A stretch of 64,000 bases of DNA, from contig CAKTIM010000003.1 of assembly GCA_934565795.1 (NCBI GenBank), positions 1 to 64,000 on the forward strand. The letters are read 5' to 3'. Source of the DNA: an uncultured Oscillospiraceae bacterium (lineage in GTDB: Bacteria > Bacillota > Clostridia > Oscillospirales > Oscillospiraceae). The notes under the pieces are model-generated. The model made no database searches. It was not told the origin of the DNA and was given only the letters and a program-made list of their open reading frames with translations. Made by a program: the position numbers and the translations under genes. Positions 42,204 through 51,111 of this stretch are shown one piece after another (the first letter of the stretch is position 1; every line of letters begins with the position of its first letter).

Positions 42204-42795
42204 AGCCTGCCTCCTTGAGCTTTTGATAAAATACCTTCAGTGCGTTTGCCCGGTGGGACACCTGATTCTTTTCCTCCGGGGTAAGCTCCGCCAGGGATTT
42301 CCCCAGGGGCGGATAATAGAAAATGGGGTCGTAGCCAAAGCCGCCCTGCCCAGCGGGGGCGCGCAGCAGCATGCCGTGCACCTCTCCCCTGGCCTGGATG
42401 ATCTCCTTTTGAGGGGTGACCAGGGTAATGACGCAGACGAATTTTGCCTGCCGCCGCTCGTCCGGCACCTGCTCCATATTTTTCAGCAGCAGCTGGAGCC
42501 GCCCCCAGTCGTCCAGGCTCTCGTCAAAGCCATAGCGGGCGGAATAGATGCCGGGCTCGCCGTTCAGCGCGTCCACGGCGATGCCGGAGTCGTCAGCCAG
42601 GGCAGGAAGCCCGGTGGCCTTCATCACCGTCTCCGCCTTTAAGAGGGAATTCTCCTCAAAGGTGGAGCCGGTCTCCTCCACGTCGATGTCCACGCCCAGG
42701 TCGGACTCCAGCACCAGCTCCATACCGAATTGCCTGGTGATCTGGCTGATCTCCTCCAGCTTGTGCTTATTTTTGCTTGCTAAAACGACTTTCAT
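42190..42795 (-). CDS. rdgB: Non-canonical purine NTP pyrophosphatase, RdgB/HAM1 type
   Basis: The 201-residue enzyme removes dITP and XTP from nucleotide pools. It shows the family's start (MKVVLASKNKHKLEEI), then SFEENSLLKAE, LADDSGI and GYDPIFYYPPLGKSLAEL. It lies 9 bp after ftsY in the smc-leuS run. Confidence 0.95.
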   Translation of the reverse strand: MKVVLASKNKHKLEEISQITRQFGMELVLESDLGVDIDVEETGSTFEENSLLKAETVMKATGLPALADDSGIAVDALNGEPGIYSARYGFDESLDDWGRLQLLLKNMEQVPDERRQAKFVCVITLVTPQKEIIQARGEVHGMLLRAPAGQGGFGYDPIFYYPPLGKSLAELTPEEKNQVSHRANALKVFYQKLKEAGYADK

Positions 42796-42804
42796 GTGCT
42801 CTCC

Positions 42805-43707
42805 TTAAAACAGCGCCTTGACAAAGTCCTCGGCCACAAAGGGCATAAGGTCGTCCTCTTTTTCGCCCACGCCGATGAACTTCACGGGAATTTGCAGCAC
42901 GTCCGCCACAGCAATGACGATGCCGCCCTTGGCGGTGCCGTCCAGCTTGGTCAGGGCAATGGCGGTGACGCCTGCGATCTCCTTGAACTGCTTGGCCTGG
43001 ATCAGGCCGTTCTGGCCGGTGGTGCCGTCCAGCACCAGCAGAACCTCCTTGCTGGCATTGGGCAGCTCCCGGTCGACGATGCGGCGGATCTTGTTCAGCT
43101 CGTTCATCAGATTTACCTTGTTATGCAGCCGTCCGGCGGTATCGATGATGATCACGTCGGAATCCTTGGCCTTGGCGGACTGGATGCCGTCGTACACCAC
43201 GGAAGCGGGATCCGCCCCCTCGTGCTGGCGGACAATGGACGCGCCGCTGCGCTGCGCCCAGATTTCCAGCTGATCGGCAGCGGCGGCGCGGAAGGTATCC
43301 GCTGCCACCAGCATTACCTTCTTCCCGGCCTGCACCTGCTGCTTGGCGATCTTGCCGATGGTGGTGGTCTTGCCCACGCCGTTGACACCGATCACCAGAA
43401 TCACGCTGGGGTGGGTGGACAGGTTCAGCTCCGGGCTGCCCACGTTCAGCATGTCCACCAGAATTTCCTGCAGCGCCTCCCGTGCCTCGGAGGCCTGGCG
43501 GATATGGCGGCTGGAGGCCGTCTTGCGCAGCCGCTCGGTGGCCTTTCCGGCGGTTTCCATGCCCAGGTCGGCCAGGATCAGGCTTTCCTCCAGCTCGTCG
43601 TAAAAATCATCGTCCAGCTCGGAGACGGAGAAAACATCATTCCAGGTCTCGGTGATGGCCTCCCTGGTCTTGGCCAGGCCCTGCTTGATCTTATCAAAAA
43701 ATCCCAT
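42805..43707 (-). CDS. ftsY: Signal recognition particle receptor FtsY
   Basis: The 300-residue GTPase has the NG domain only, starting MGFFDKIKQGLAKTREAI without the long acidic N-terminus of Gram-negative forms. G motifs are GVNGVGKTTTIGKIA, DTAGR, TKLDGTAKGG and the end motif PVKFIGVGEKEDDLMPF. It targets SRP-ribosome complexes to the membrane. GAAAGGAAAG precedes ATG 43707, just after smc. Confidence 0.96.
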   Translation of the reverse strand: MGFFDKIKQGLAKTREAITETWNDVFSVSELDDDFYDELEESLILADLGMETAGKATERLRKTASSRHIRQASEAREALQEILVDMLNVGSPELNLSTHPSVILVIGVNGVGKTTTIGKIAKQQVQAGKKVMLVAADTFRAAAADQLEIWAQRSGASIVRQHEGADPASVVYDGIQSAKAKDSDVIIIDTAGRLHNKVNLMNELNKIRRIVDRELPNASKEVLLVLDGTTGQNGLIQAKQFKEIAGVTAIALTKLDGTAKGGIVIAVADVLQIPVKFIGVGEKEDDLMPFVAEDFVKALF

Positions 43708-43726
43708 AGTCTCTTTCCTTTCGAGT

Positions 43727-46700
43727 TTACTCCCCAATGCCCAGCATTTCCGTCATCTGGTTCAGATCCAGCCGGAGCAGGCTGGATACGCCCTGCTCCT
43801 GCATGGTCACGCCGTAGAGCACGTTGGAGGCCTCCATGGTGCCCCGGCGGTGGGTGATGACGATGAACTGAGTCTTTTGGCTGAGGTTGTGCATATAGCG
43901 GGCGAAGCGCTCCACATTGCGGTCGTCCAGGGCGGCGTCGATCTCGTCGAGCAGGCAGAAGGGCGTGGGACGCACCTTCAGGATGGCGAAATACAGCGCC
44001 GTGGCCACAAAAGCCTTTTCGCCGCCGGAGAGCAGCGTAATGGTCTTGACCTGCTTTCCGGGGGGCTGCACCCGAATCTCAATGCCGCAGGTCAGCGGCT
44101 CCTCCGGGTTCTCCAGAATCAGCTGCCCCTTGCCGCCGCCGAACATCTCCTCGAACACCTGGCCGAAATAGTGGTCGATCTTCTGGAACTCGGTGACGAA
44201 GATGGTGGTCATTTCCTTGGTGATGTCCCGGATGATGCCCTCCAGCTCCCGCTTGGAGGTGAGCACATCGTCCCGCTGGGCGGCAAGGTAGGTATAGCGC
44301 TCGTTCACCCGTGCGTACTCCTCGATGGCGCCCAAGTTGGGGGTGCCCAGGGCGGCGATCTTCCGCTTCAGCTCGCCGATGCGGCGGTTTCCGGCTGCAA
44401 TGGACTCGATCTCCCCCCGGAACTCCCCGGCGGTGCTGGGGGTCAGGCCGTAGGAATCCCAGAGCTTGTCGATGATCTGCTTTTCCTCCATGGCGGAGGT
44501 GACCTTCTTCTGCTCCAGCAGCGCACAGGCCCGCTCCATATTCAGGATATCCTTGCTCTTTTCCTGGGCCTCCCGCTCGGACAGGGTCTTGGATGCCTCG
44601 GTCTTGGCCCGGTCGGCAATGGCCGCCTCCAGCTGCGTATTCATCTGCTGGGCCTGGGCATCGTTTTCCTGCTGACGGGTCAGGAGCTCCGCGATCTGGC
44701 CGTTCAGCCGGTCGGTATCCTCCCGGATGGAATCCATCAGGGCGATTTTCTTCTCCCGGTCGCCCTCCATGGCGGTGCGCAGGCTCTTCAAGTCCTCGAT
44801 ATGGGACAGGGCGGTGCCCCGCTCGGCCTCCAGGGCGGCGGCCTCGGTTTTCAGTGTGGTAATCTGATCGTTGATGGAGGCGGTGGCATCCACGGCCTCG
44901 GTCTGGCTGCCCTCCAGCTGGGTCAGCTCCCCGCGGCACTGGGCCAGCTGCTGATTGAGCATGCCCAGCTTTGCCTTCTGCCCGGCGCAGCGCTCCCGGT
45001 CGGACTGGGTGCGGCCCTGCAAGCTCTCCTGCTCCCGGCGGGCGGACTGCTCCGCCTCGGTGATGGCGTCCACCTTCACCTGGTACTGCTTCTCCTGCCC
45101 CTGCAGGCGAAGCACCTGATCCTCTGCCTCCCGCAGCTGATCCCGGGCGGCGGACAGCTGGAACTCCACCTGGTCAAACTGCCGCTTGGCTTCGGTCTGC
45201 TCCGCCTGGGCCACCAGGATATCGTCCTGCAGCTGCTTTTCCTGGGCGCTCAGCTTTTCCAGCTCATTGGCACGGGAAAGAATACCGGCCTCCTTGTTCA
45301 CGGAGCCGCCGGTCATGGAGCCGCCGGGATTCATCACCTGGCCATCCAGGGTGACGATCTTGAAGCGGCCGCGATACCGCTGGGACATGGAGATGGCGGC
45401 GTCCATATCCTGGACGATCACCGTCCTGCCCAGCAGATTCTCAACGATCTGCCGGTAGGCTCCGTCGCAGCTGACCAGGCTGGAGGCGATGCCTACAAAG
45501 CCCCGGCAGCTCTCCAGTCCATTTTCCTGTAACGCTCTGCCCTGAATGCCGGTCAGGGGCAGGAAGGTCGCCCGGCCTCCGCCGGTGCGCTTCAAAAAGG
45601 AGATGGCGGCCTTGCCGTCAGCCTCGCTGCCCACCACGATCTGCTGCATGGCGGCGCCCAGGCCGATCTCGATGGCCACGGTATATTCATCCTCGGTGCG
45701 GATCAGCCGGGAGACAGGGCCGTGGATATTGCGTAGCCTGCCCCGCTCGGCCTCCTGCATGACCATACGGACGGATTTCTGATAATTTTCAAAGTCCCGC
45801 TCCATGGCACGGAACACCCGCGCCCTGGCGGTGACGGAATCCAGCCTGCCCGTCAGCTCCCGCAGGCGCTGCTGGGCGTCCTCCACCCGCTTGGCCCGGG
45901 AGGACTGGCGCAGGGTGTAGCCGGAGATGGTGTTGTTTGCCGCCGTGACCTGCTCCTGTGCCTCTTTCAGCTGCCTCTGGGTCTGGCTGAGAGTGCTTTG
46001 GGCCTCCTTCAGGCGGGCCGTGCCGGAATCCAGGTCGCCCTTCAGCTGCTCCAGGCGCTGCGTATTCTGGCTGATGCTCTCCTCCAGGCCACGCACGTCC
46101 GCCTCCCGCCCGGCAATGTCGGCGGCCAGAGCGGATTCCTGCCCCCGCAGCTCCAGAAAGCGCCGGGTCATGCCCTGGGCGCTGGCAGTCATGGCGGCAA
46201 GCTTCAATTGCAGCTGCTCCAGCTCCTGATTCCGGGAGGAAATGTCGCCGTCGATCTGGGCAATTCTTGCCTCTGCCTGGTCGATCTGCGCCACGATGCC
46301 GCCGGAGCGATCCTCCTGGCCCTTCAGCTCCTCCTCAATTCTTGCCACATTGGCATTGTTGTTTTCCACATTTCCCCGCAACACTGCCATCTGGCCGTCC
46401 AGCTGCTGATGGGTGGACTGAAACATATTCACCTTGACCCGAAGGGTTTCCAGGTCGCCGTCCTTCTGGCGCAGGGATGCCCCCAGCTCCTCGGCCTGGG
46501 CATAGAGCCTGTCCAGATCGTCGTGGGCCTGCTGGAGCACGAAGGAGGCGGAGGCGTAATCCTCCTCTGCCTTCTTGGCGGCGGCGGTGAGCTTATCCAG
46601 GCTGTCCAGCCAGACGGCAACCTCCACGCCCTTCAGCTCGTCCTTCAACTCCAGGTACTTTCTGGCCTTTTCGGACTGCGCCCGCAGCGGCTCCAGCTGA

Positions 46701-47299
46701 AGCTCCAGCTCGGACACCTTGTCACCAATGCGCAGCAGGTTATCCTCGGTCTGGGCCAGCTTGCGCTCGGTCTCCTCCTTGCGGTGGCGGTACTTGGAGA
46801 TACCGGCAGCCTCCTCAAAGATTTCCCGGCGGTCGTTGCTCTTGAGAGACAGGATTTCATCGATGCGTCCCTGTCCAATATTGGAATAGCCCTCCCGCCC
46901 CAGGCCGGTGTCCATGAACAGCTCGTTGATATCCTTGAGCCGGGCGGACTGCTTGTTGATATAATATTCGCCGTCGCCGCTGCGGTAATAGCGGCGGGTG
47001 ACCATCACCTCGTCGGCATCGTAGGCCAGGGCGCGGTCGGTATTGTCCAGCGTCAGGGTCGCCTCGGCGAAGCCCACGGCGCTGCGCTTCTGGGTACCGC
47101 CGAAGATCACATCCTCCATTTTCGCGCCCCGCAGCGTCTTGGTGCTCTGCTCGCCCAGCACCCACAGAATGGCATCGGAAATATTGGATTTGCCGGAGCC
47201 GTTGGGGCCGACAATGGCGGTAATATCGTCGCCAAACCGAATCAGGGTCTTGTCCGGGAAGGACTTGAAGCCCTGCAATTCCAAAGACTTTAAATACAC
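43727..47299 (-). CDS. smc: Chromosome segregation ATPase SMC
   Basis: The 1190-residue protein has the N-terminal ATPase half (MYLKSLELQGFKSFPDKT, GPNGSGKSN), two long coiled coils and a hinge in the middle around GRATFLPLTGIQGRAL...GFVGIASSLV. The C-terminal half contains LSGGEKAFVATALYFAI and DEIDAALDD. It compacts and separates chromosomes. I choose GTG 47299, seven bases after AGAGG; the frame is open further upstream but overlaps the binding site. It heads the run down to leuS. Confidence 0.96.
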   Translation of the reverse strand: MYLKSLELQGFKSFPDKTLIRFGDDITAIVGPNGSGKSNISDAILWVLGEQSTKTLRGAKMEDVIFGGTQKRSAVGFAEATLTLDNTDRALAYDADEVMVTRRYYRSGDGEYYINKQSARLKDINELFMDTGLGREGYSNIGQGRIDEILSLKSNDRREIFEEAAGISKYRHRKEETERKLAQTEDNLLRIGDKVSELELQLEPLRAQSEKARKYLELKDELKGVEVAVWLDSLDKLTAAAKKAEEDYASASFVLQQAHDDLDRLYAQAEELGASLRQKDGDLETLRVKVNMFQSTHQQLDGQMAVLRGNVENNNANVARIEEELKGQEDRSGGIVAQIDQAEARIAQIDGDISSRNQELEQLQLKLAAMTASAQGMTRRFLELRGQESALAADIAGREADVRGLEESISQNTQRLEQLKGDLDSGTARLKEAQSTLSQTQRQLKEAQEQVTAANNTISGYTLRQSSRAKRVEDAQQRLRELTGRLDSVTARARVFRAMERDFENYQKSVRMVMQEAERGRLRNIHGPVSRLIRTEDEYTVAIEIGLGAAMQQIVVGSEADGKAAISFLKRTGGGRATFLPLTGIQGRALQENGLESCRGFVGIASSLVSCDGAYRQIVENLLGRTVIVQDMDAAISMSQRYRGRFKIVTLDGQVMNPGGSMTGGSVNKEAGILSRANELEKLSAQEKQLQDDILVAQAEQTEAKRQFDQVEFQLSAARDQLREAEDQVLRLQGQEKQYQVKVDAITEAEQSARREQESLQGRTQSDRERCAGQKAKLGMLNQQLAQCRGELTQLEGSQTEAVDATASINDQITTLKTEAAALEAERGTALSHIEDLKSLRTAMEGDREKKIALMDSIREDTDRLNGQIAELLTRQQENDAQAQQMNTQLEAAIADRAKTEASKTLSEREAQEKSKDILNMERACALLEQKKVTSAMEEKQIIDKLWDSYGLTPSTAGEFRGEIESIAAGNRRIGELKRKIAALGTPNLGAIEEYARVNERYTYLAAQRDDVLTSKRELEGIIRDITKEMTTIFVTEFQKIDHYFGQVFEEMFGGGKGQLILENPEEPLTCGIEIRVQPPGKQVKTITLLSGGEKAFVATALYFAILKVRPTPFCLLDEIDAALDDRNVERFARYMHNLSQKTQFIVITHRRGTMEASNVLYGVTMQEQGVSSLLRLDLNQMTEMLGIGE

Positions 47300-47339
47300 T
47301 TCAAAACCTCTTGTCACACAATATATAAAGCATCAGTTT

Positions 47340-47368
47340 ATTATATCTATAAAACGCCGGAATTGCAA
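47340..47368 (-). promoter_or_regulatory. Promoter of the smc operon
   Basis: On the minus strand TTGCAA and TATAAT are 17 bp apart, about 40 bp upstream of smc. Confidence 0.65.
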
Positions 47369-47431
47369 GATTTTCTTTTTCCATGCATCGGTCGATATGT
47401 CGCATCGTCAAAGAGCAATTGAACAGGGTTC

Positions 47432-47460
47432 TTGAAAAGTTGGGGCGGACGTGATAGAAT
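47432..47460 (+). promoter_or_regulatory. Promoter of the DNA methyltransferase gene
   Basis: TTGAAA (47432-47437) and TAGAAT (47455-47460) are 17 bp apart. It is divergent from smc. Confidence 0.6.
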
Positions 47461-47503
47461 AGGGTCTATTAATAGTTTCGTGCAAGAAAGTGAGAGAGCA
47501 CCC

Positions 47504-48937
47504 ATGAAAAATACAAGTGAACTAATGACAGTTCCTGACGTAGCGGAGAAGCTAAGCGTAACGCCGCAATATGTAAGAAAGCTAATCAGCGAAAACAAGC
47601 TAAACGCTGCAAGAATTGGGACGCAGTGGGTAATCTCACAGAAAGACCTTGCGACGTTTATTACCGATTACAATTTTCTCATTGAGCCGAATGATCACGA
47701 AAGGCTGGATGACAGCATCCCCCAAATAGTGGCGTTGAGCTTCTTTTCCGGCGCTATGGGCTTGGATATCGGTATGGCACAAGGCGGAATTAAAGCGTTG
47801 CTGACTTGCGAATTTAATAAATACTGCCGTTTGACCATCAATGAAAACGCTCCAAATATGGCATTAATTGGAGACATTAACGCATATTCTCCCGATGAAA
47901 TACTAAAAATGGCTAAGATTCCCAAAGGGACAAAAGTCGATGTGATTTTTGGTGGGCCACCGTGTCAGGCCTTTAGCACCGCAGGAGCAAGACGTGCATT
48001 AAACGACGAACGGGGCAATGTTTTCCTCAGATATATCGAAGTAGTTCGCGCGATCAGGCCAACGTATGTCGTTATCGAAAATGTGCGGGGTTTGCTTTCA
48101 GCTCCGTACCCGTACGGCGATATCAAGGAGCCATTAAAAGGCGGCGCACTGTGTGTAATTATGGATCGCCTTGCTGAAGCCGGGTATACCGTCTCATTTG
48201 AGCTGTACAATGCCGCAAATTTCGGCGCGCCCCAGATTCGGGAACGCGTTGTAATGATAGGCAAGCTTGGCTCTGAAAAAGTAGGCTATTTGGAGCCGAC
48301 CCACGACGAAAATGGGGCTCATGGCCTTTTGCCTTGGAGAACGCTTGCAGATGCCTTAAACACCTTGCCTCCCGATGTGGTTCATCATCACATTGATTTC
48401 CCTGAAAAGCGATTGAAGTATTACAGGATGCTCAAAGAGGGCCAATACTGGAGGGATTTGCCGGAAGAATTGCAGCGGGAAGCGATGGGAAATGTCTATT
48501 TGCTCGGAGGCGGCAGAACCGGCTTTTACCGTCGTGTTAGCTTCAATCGTCCTTCGCCGACATTGGTTACAAACCCGGCAATGCCCGCTACTGATTTATG
48601 CCACCCGACAGAGGATCGTCCTTTGAGTGTAGAAGAGTATGCAGCCATTCAGGAATTTCCTCAGGATTGGAAAATATGTGGCCCAATTCTTGAGCAGTAC
48701 CGGCAAATCGGGAACGCAGTGCCCATCAAGCTGGGGACTGCAATTGCAAAAAGAATTATTGCCGATATGCATGGTGAGCATTATTCCCCGGCTGCTGAAT
48801 ATCACTATTCCAGGTACAAAAACACAAATGAAATTGCTTGGAGCGCCCAAATGAAAGCAGCTCTTAAAGAAGCAAAAGCTGCCCATAGTCATTATGAGCA
48901 GCTTGCAATATGTGATCCGGCATTAGGGAAACTCTGA
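47504..48937 (+). CDS. DNA cytosine-5 methyltransferase with N-terminal helix-turn-helix
   Basis: The 477-residue protein starts with an excisionase/MerR-like HTH (MTVPDVAEKLSVTPQYVRKLISENKLNAARIGTQWVI, about residues 8-44). The C5 methylase motifs follow: I (FFSGAMGLDIG), IV with catalytic Cys 154 (GGPPCQAFS), VI (IENVRG), VIII (QIRERV) and X (QIGNAVP). It would protect sites cut by the endonuclease encoded at 49169-49921. The stop codon TGA and the last residues (LGKL) are inside the left end of a dispersed repeat. The gene is more AT-rich than smc beside it. Confidence 0.92.
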   Translation: MKNTSELMTVPDVAEKLSVTPQYVRKLISENKLNAARIGTQWVISQKDLATFITDYNFLIEPNDHERLDDSIPQIVALSFFSGAMGLDIGMAQGGIKALLTCEFNKYCRLTINENAPNMALIGDINAYSPDEILKMAKIPKGTKVDVIFGGPPCQAFSTAGARRALNDERGNVFLRYIEVVRAIRPTYVVIENVRGLLSAPYPYGDIKEPLKGGALCVIMDRLAEAGYTVSFELYNAANFGAPQIRERVVMIGKLGSEKVGYLEPTHDENGAHGLLPWRTLADALNTLPPDVVHHHIDFPEKRLKYYRMLKEGQYWRDLPEELQREAMGNVYLLGGGRTGFYRRVSFNRPSPTLVTNPAMPATDLCHPTEDRPLSVEEYAAIQEFPQDWKICGPILEQYRQIGNAVPIKLGTAIAKRIIADMHGEHYSPAAEYHYSRYKNTNEIAWSAQMKAALKEAKAAHSHYEQLAICDPALGKL

Positions 48938-49087
48938 TTAAGTCGGCAAGAGTGGTGAGCGAGAGATTTTTCGGCCAATCAAGGTATCGAAAACGGCGGA
49001 ATACTGTATGTATTTCCCGTTTTCGGTACCGAAGAGTGGGCGAAAAAGATCCGCTCACAGCCGCAGACGATTTATTCAGAGGTTCCT
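48926..49087. mobile_element. Dispersed miniature inverted-repeat element, copy E
   Basis: Terminal repeats GGGAAACTCTGATTAAGTCG and CGATTTATTCAGAGGTTCC are flanked by TA. The inner stem differs from other copies yet still pairs: GGTATCGAAAACGG (48983-48996) with CCGTTTTCGGTACC (49017-49030), one G-T pair. It supplies the stop of the methyltransferase gene. Confidence 0.8.
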
Positions 49088-49089
49088 TA

Positions 49090-49170
49090 GGGAAGCTCTG
49101 ATTAAGCCGGCAAGGGCTGGCGGCAAAAGATTCGCCGTCCAGCCGCAGACGATTTATTCAGAGGTTCCCT
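49090..49170. mobile_element. Dispersed miniature element, internally deleted copy F
   Basis: This 81-bp copy keeps both terminal repeats (GGGAAGCTCTGATTAAGCCG and GATTTATTCAGAGGTTCCCT) but lacks the inner stem. It is separated from copy E by a single TA. Its right end forms the TAG stop of the endonuclease gene on the minus strand. Confidence 0.75.
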
Positions 49171-49921
49171 AGCGTAACGCCGTGATTTCTCTGCGCGTAT
49201 TCGCGCCAACCTCTGCCGCGATTTGAAGAAGCTCTGCATAGCATCCTTCCCCGCCGAGCGTGTCCCACATCTGTCTTCCAATAAGCACAACAGAGTCTCT
49301 TCTGAAATCGAAAACACCCATAGGCGGGTTAAATGAATAGTCCTCTCTGTGCTCTCCAAACGGATTATACGGAAGTCCGAAATATGTGTGACAGCCAGGA
49401 ATGGCAACCGAAAGGTGCAGGCAATCCTCTTTCGCAACCGCAGTTTGGTCAATGTTCGGCTTAACAGTTTTTAAGCTGATAAAGTTATCAATTCCGTCCT
49501 TTTGCCACCAAAGATCGGAGATAACCCTTATCTCCTCAACTTGACCAGAACGCGGCGTGGCAAGAACATGCTGTAGCGTTTGATCCCACGAGGAAAAGCC
49601 TCGGTGCATTCTCAAGTCTTGCATGTGATGATGAATTGCATCCTCATACGCCTGGTCAATGCTGATATTGGTAACGTGCTGACGCTCCGCATGATCAGCG
49701 CCGTTTGACAGCACAACCAGCTTTGCTACCTCTTCAATCACCCGCTGCCCAAAGGAGGTACTAAACGAGCGCTCAAACGCACTCCAAAATAGGACTTCTT
49801 CGGAAAGAAGCGCCGCATGAAAGGGCCTGTAGTCATCAACACGAGTTGTTACACGGCGGATGGTATTCTCCACACAGTTCTGGAACTCTCGCGCAATCAG
49901 ATTACGATATCTCGGATCCAT
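49169..49921 (-). CDS. TdeIII-like type II restriction endonuclease
   Basis: The 250-residue protein resembles the TdeIII endonuclease family: FWSAFERSFSTSFGQRVIEEVAKLVV near the N-terminus, a PD-(D/E)xK-like centre (DGIDNFISLKTVKPN, about 142-156), then YFGLPYNPFGEH and a C-terminal DFRRDSVVLIGRQMWDTLGG. TdeIII itself cuts GGNCC; the specificity here cannot be read. GAGGAGG precedes ATG 49921, which lies inside the end of the controller gene, so the two are coupled. The methyltransferase is convergent from the other side. Confidence 0.72.
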   Translation of the reverse strand: MDPRYRNLIAREFQNCVENTIRRVTTRVDDYRPFHAALLSEEVLFWSAFERSFSTSFGQRVIEEVAKLVVLSNGADHAERQHVTNISIDQAYEDAIHHHMQDLRMHRGFSSWDQTLQHVLATPRSGQVEEIRVISDLWWQKDGIDNFISLKTVKPNIDQTAVAKEDCLHLSVAIPGCHTYFGLPYNPFGEHREDYSFNPPMGVFDFRRDSVVLIGRQMWDTLGGEGCYAELLQIAAEVGANTRREITALR

Positions 49922-50135
49922 GCCGTACCTCCTCAACGAGTGAGATATATGCCGGAAGCTGTAAAGCATCCGCTATTTTTTGGATATTTTCCAGGGATAC
50001 ATTGCGCTGAAAACGTTCAATATCGCTGATATATGTACGATGAAGTCCGCAGCGTTCTGCAAATTTTTCTTGCGAAAGCCCCTTCTCCGTGCGAAATTTT
50101 CTCAGATTCGAGCCAAAGACTTCCTTGATGTCCAT
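49902..50135 (-). CDS. Controller (C) protein of the restriction-modification system, XRE type
   Basis: The 77-residue protein is one XRE helix-turn-helix domain (NLRKFRTEKGLSQEKFAERCGLHRTYISDIERFQRNVSLENIQKIADAL). Small proteins of this kind upstream of a restriction gene act as C proteins that delay endonuclease expression until DNA is methylated. The gene overlaps the endonuclease start by 20 bp. A C-box-like inverted repeat is found upstream at 50178-50201. ATG 50135 has GGTGGGGG upstream. Confidence 0.85.
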   Translation of the reverse strand: MDIKEVFGSNLRKFRTEKGLSQEKFAERCGLHRTYISDIERFQRNVSLENIQKIADALQLPAYISLVEEVRHGSEIS

Positions 50136-50160
50136 AGGCACACCCCCACCCTGAATAATA

Positions 50161-50201
50161 ATTATAATTTGGAGCAGATTTTGAGTCTACAGACTATAAG
50201 T
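50161..50201 (-). promoter_or_regulatory. C-box-like operator and promoter of the controller gene
   Basis: On the minus strand ACTTATAGTC, TGTA, GACTCAAAAT (50201-50178) contains the perfect inverted repeat AGTCT-GT-AGACT and resembles known C-boxes. A TATAAT lies at 50166-50161. The position of the -35 box is taken by the operator, as expected for a promoter that needs the C protein. Confidence 0.6.
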
Positions 50202-50267
50202 GGCAATTTGCATACCCATAACCGGGGTGAACAGCATGAATCAAGAATTCCTTGACAAGACGTCCAT

Positions 50268-50801
50268 TTATTCCCCAATCCTTTCCCATTCCTCCCTGGT
50301 GATGGCGTAGGCGTAGGAGATGGTGTTTTTGGGGTCGGGGTATTCCTTTACCTTTTTCATGCCGTTTGCGATGGCAGTGGAGTAAGAGCCGATGTTGGTG
50401 TACTTCATGTAGGAATAGAGGATGCTGTAGTCCGTGTTCTGGAAGGCCCAGTCGCGGACGGCGCGGGCGGCCTCCTTGGCGAAGCCCTGGCGCTGGAAGC
50501 GCTTGTGGATGTGATAGCCGATTTCGGGGAGCATTTCGCCGTCGATGTTTTGCAGGGTGATGCCGCAGTCACCGATGAATTCGCCGGTGACCTTCAGGGT
50601 GACGGCCAGCAGGCCGAAGCCGTATTTCTGGTAGTTATCCAGGTTCCAGCTGATCCAGTTCCGTGTCCTCTCAGCTGTAAACGGGGCGGGATAGTGGGCC
50701 ATGGTTTCAGGATCGGAGAGGATTTCGTACAGCGCGTCAAAATCCGCCATGGTGTATGGGCGCAGAAGCAGGCGCGGGGTTTCGATGGTCAAGCGAATCA
50801 C
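50268..50801 (-). CDS. GNAT-family acetyltransferase, RimJ/RimL-like
   Basis: The 177-residue protein has the RimJ/RimL pattern: IETPRLLLRPYTMADFDALYEILSDPETM at the start, FIGDCGI in the middle, and the acetyl-CoA motif IGYHIHKRFQRQGFAKEAARAV. It should transfer an acetyl group to an N-terminus or small molecule. The start is uncertain: GTG 50801 is close to AAAGG, and TTG 50792 has better spacing. It stands alone between the restriction island and the aro operon. Confidence 0.88.
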   Translation of the reverse strand: MIRLTIETPRLLLRPYTMADFDALYEILSDPETMAHYPAPFTAERTRNWISWNLDNYQKYGFGLLAVTLKVTGEFIGDCGITLQNIDGEMLPEIGYHIHKRFQRQGFAKEAARAVRDWAFQNTDYSILYSYMKYTNIGSYSTAIANGMKKVKEYPDPKNTISYAYAITREEWERIGE

Positions 50802-50882
50802 ATCCTTTTTGATAGAGTTTGTCGATTATATAATTTGTAATTCACATTGTCAAGTATTTTTCGACGGCCGTATAAAAAATGC

Positions 50883-50911
50883 TTGCAATTTCGCACGCCC
50901 GGTGCTATGAT
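50883..50911 (+). promoter_or_regulatory. Promoter of the aro operon
   Basis: TTGCAA (50883-50888) and TATGAT (50906-50911) are 17 bp apart. Transcription would start about 20-25 bp before the leader peptide. Confidence 0.65.
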
Positions 50912-50940
50912 GGCAATAGAAACATGTCGGAGGGCCAGCC

Positions 50941-51009
50941 ATGAGCGCCATGCACACCGCAGCACAGTTTTCCTTTTACTACTATTACTTTTTTACCCGA
51001 AAAAAGTAA
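50941..51009 (+). CDS. Leader peptide of the aromatic amino acid operon
   Basis: This 22-codon open frame has a good site (GGAGGG at 50929-50934, 6 bp before ATG). Residues 10-18 read FSFYYYYFF, giving four Phe and four Tyr codons in nine positions, before TRKK and TAA. Such a run is the mark of a ribosome-mediated attenuator, as in pheA or pheST leaders. Slow translation when charged tRNA-Phe or tRNA-Tyr is scarce would let the transcript continue into aroF. The terminator at 51060 completes the system. No Trp codon is present. Confidence 0.85.
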   Translation: MSAMHTAAQFSFYYYYFFTRKK

Positions 51010-51017
51010 TAGCGTTT

Positions 51018-51094
51018 TGTGCTGCAATGCTTCCGGCAGGAGCAATGAAAAATGTTTTTAACGCCGCACGATTCGCCGTGCGGCGTTATTTTTA
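51018..51094 (+). promoter_or_regulatory. Attenuator of the aro operon: competing hairpins
   Basis: The terminator stem is AACGCCGCACG (51060-51070) with CGTGCGGCGTT (51077-51087), followed by ATTTTTA. Segment TGTGCTGC (51018-51025), just after the leader stop, can pair fully with GCAGCACA inside the leader (50959-50966). It can alternatively pair at 7 of 8 positions (one G-U) with GCCGCACG of the terminator (51063-51070). A ribosome stalled on the Phe/Tyr codons would cover or disturb the first pairing and favour the second, which breaks the terminator. Confidence 0.8.
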
Positions 51095-51111
51095 TAAGGA
51101 GTGCGTAAAAT

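Noticed and set aside
43652..47293. Long open frames antisense to smc
   Set aside because: They are shadows of the GC-rich coiled-coil coding sequence, low-complexity and Leu/Gly/His-rich, without a start signal.
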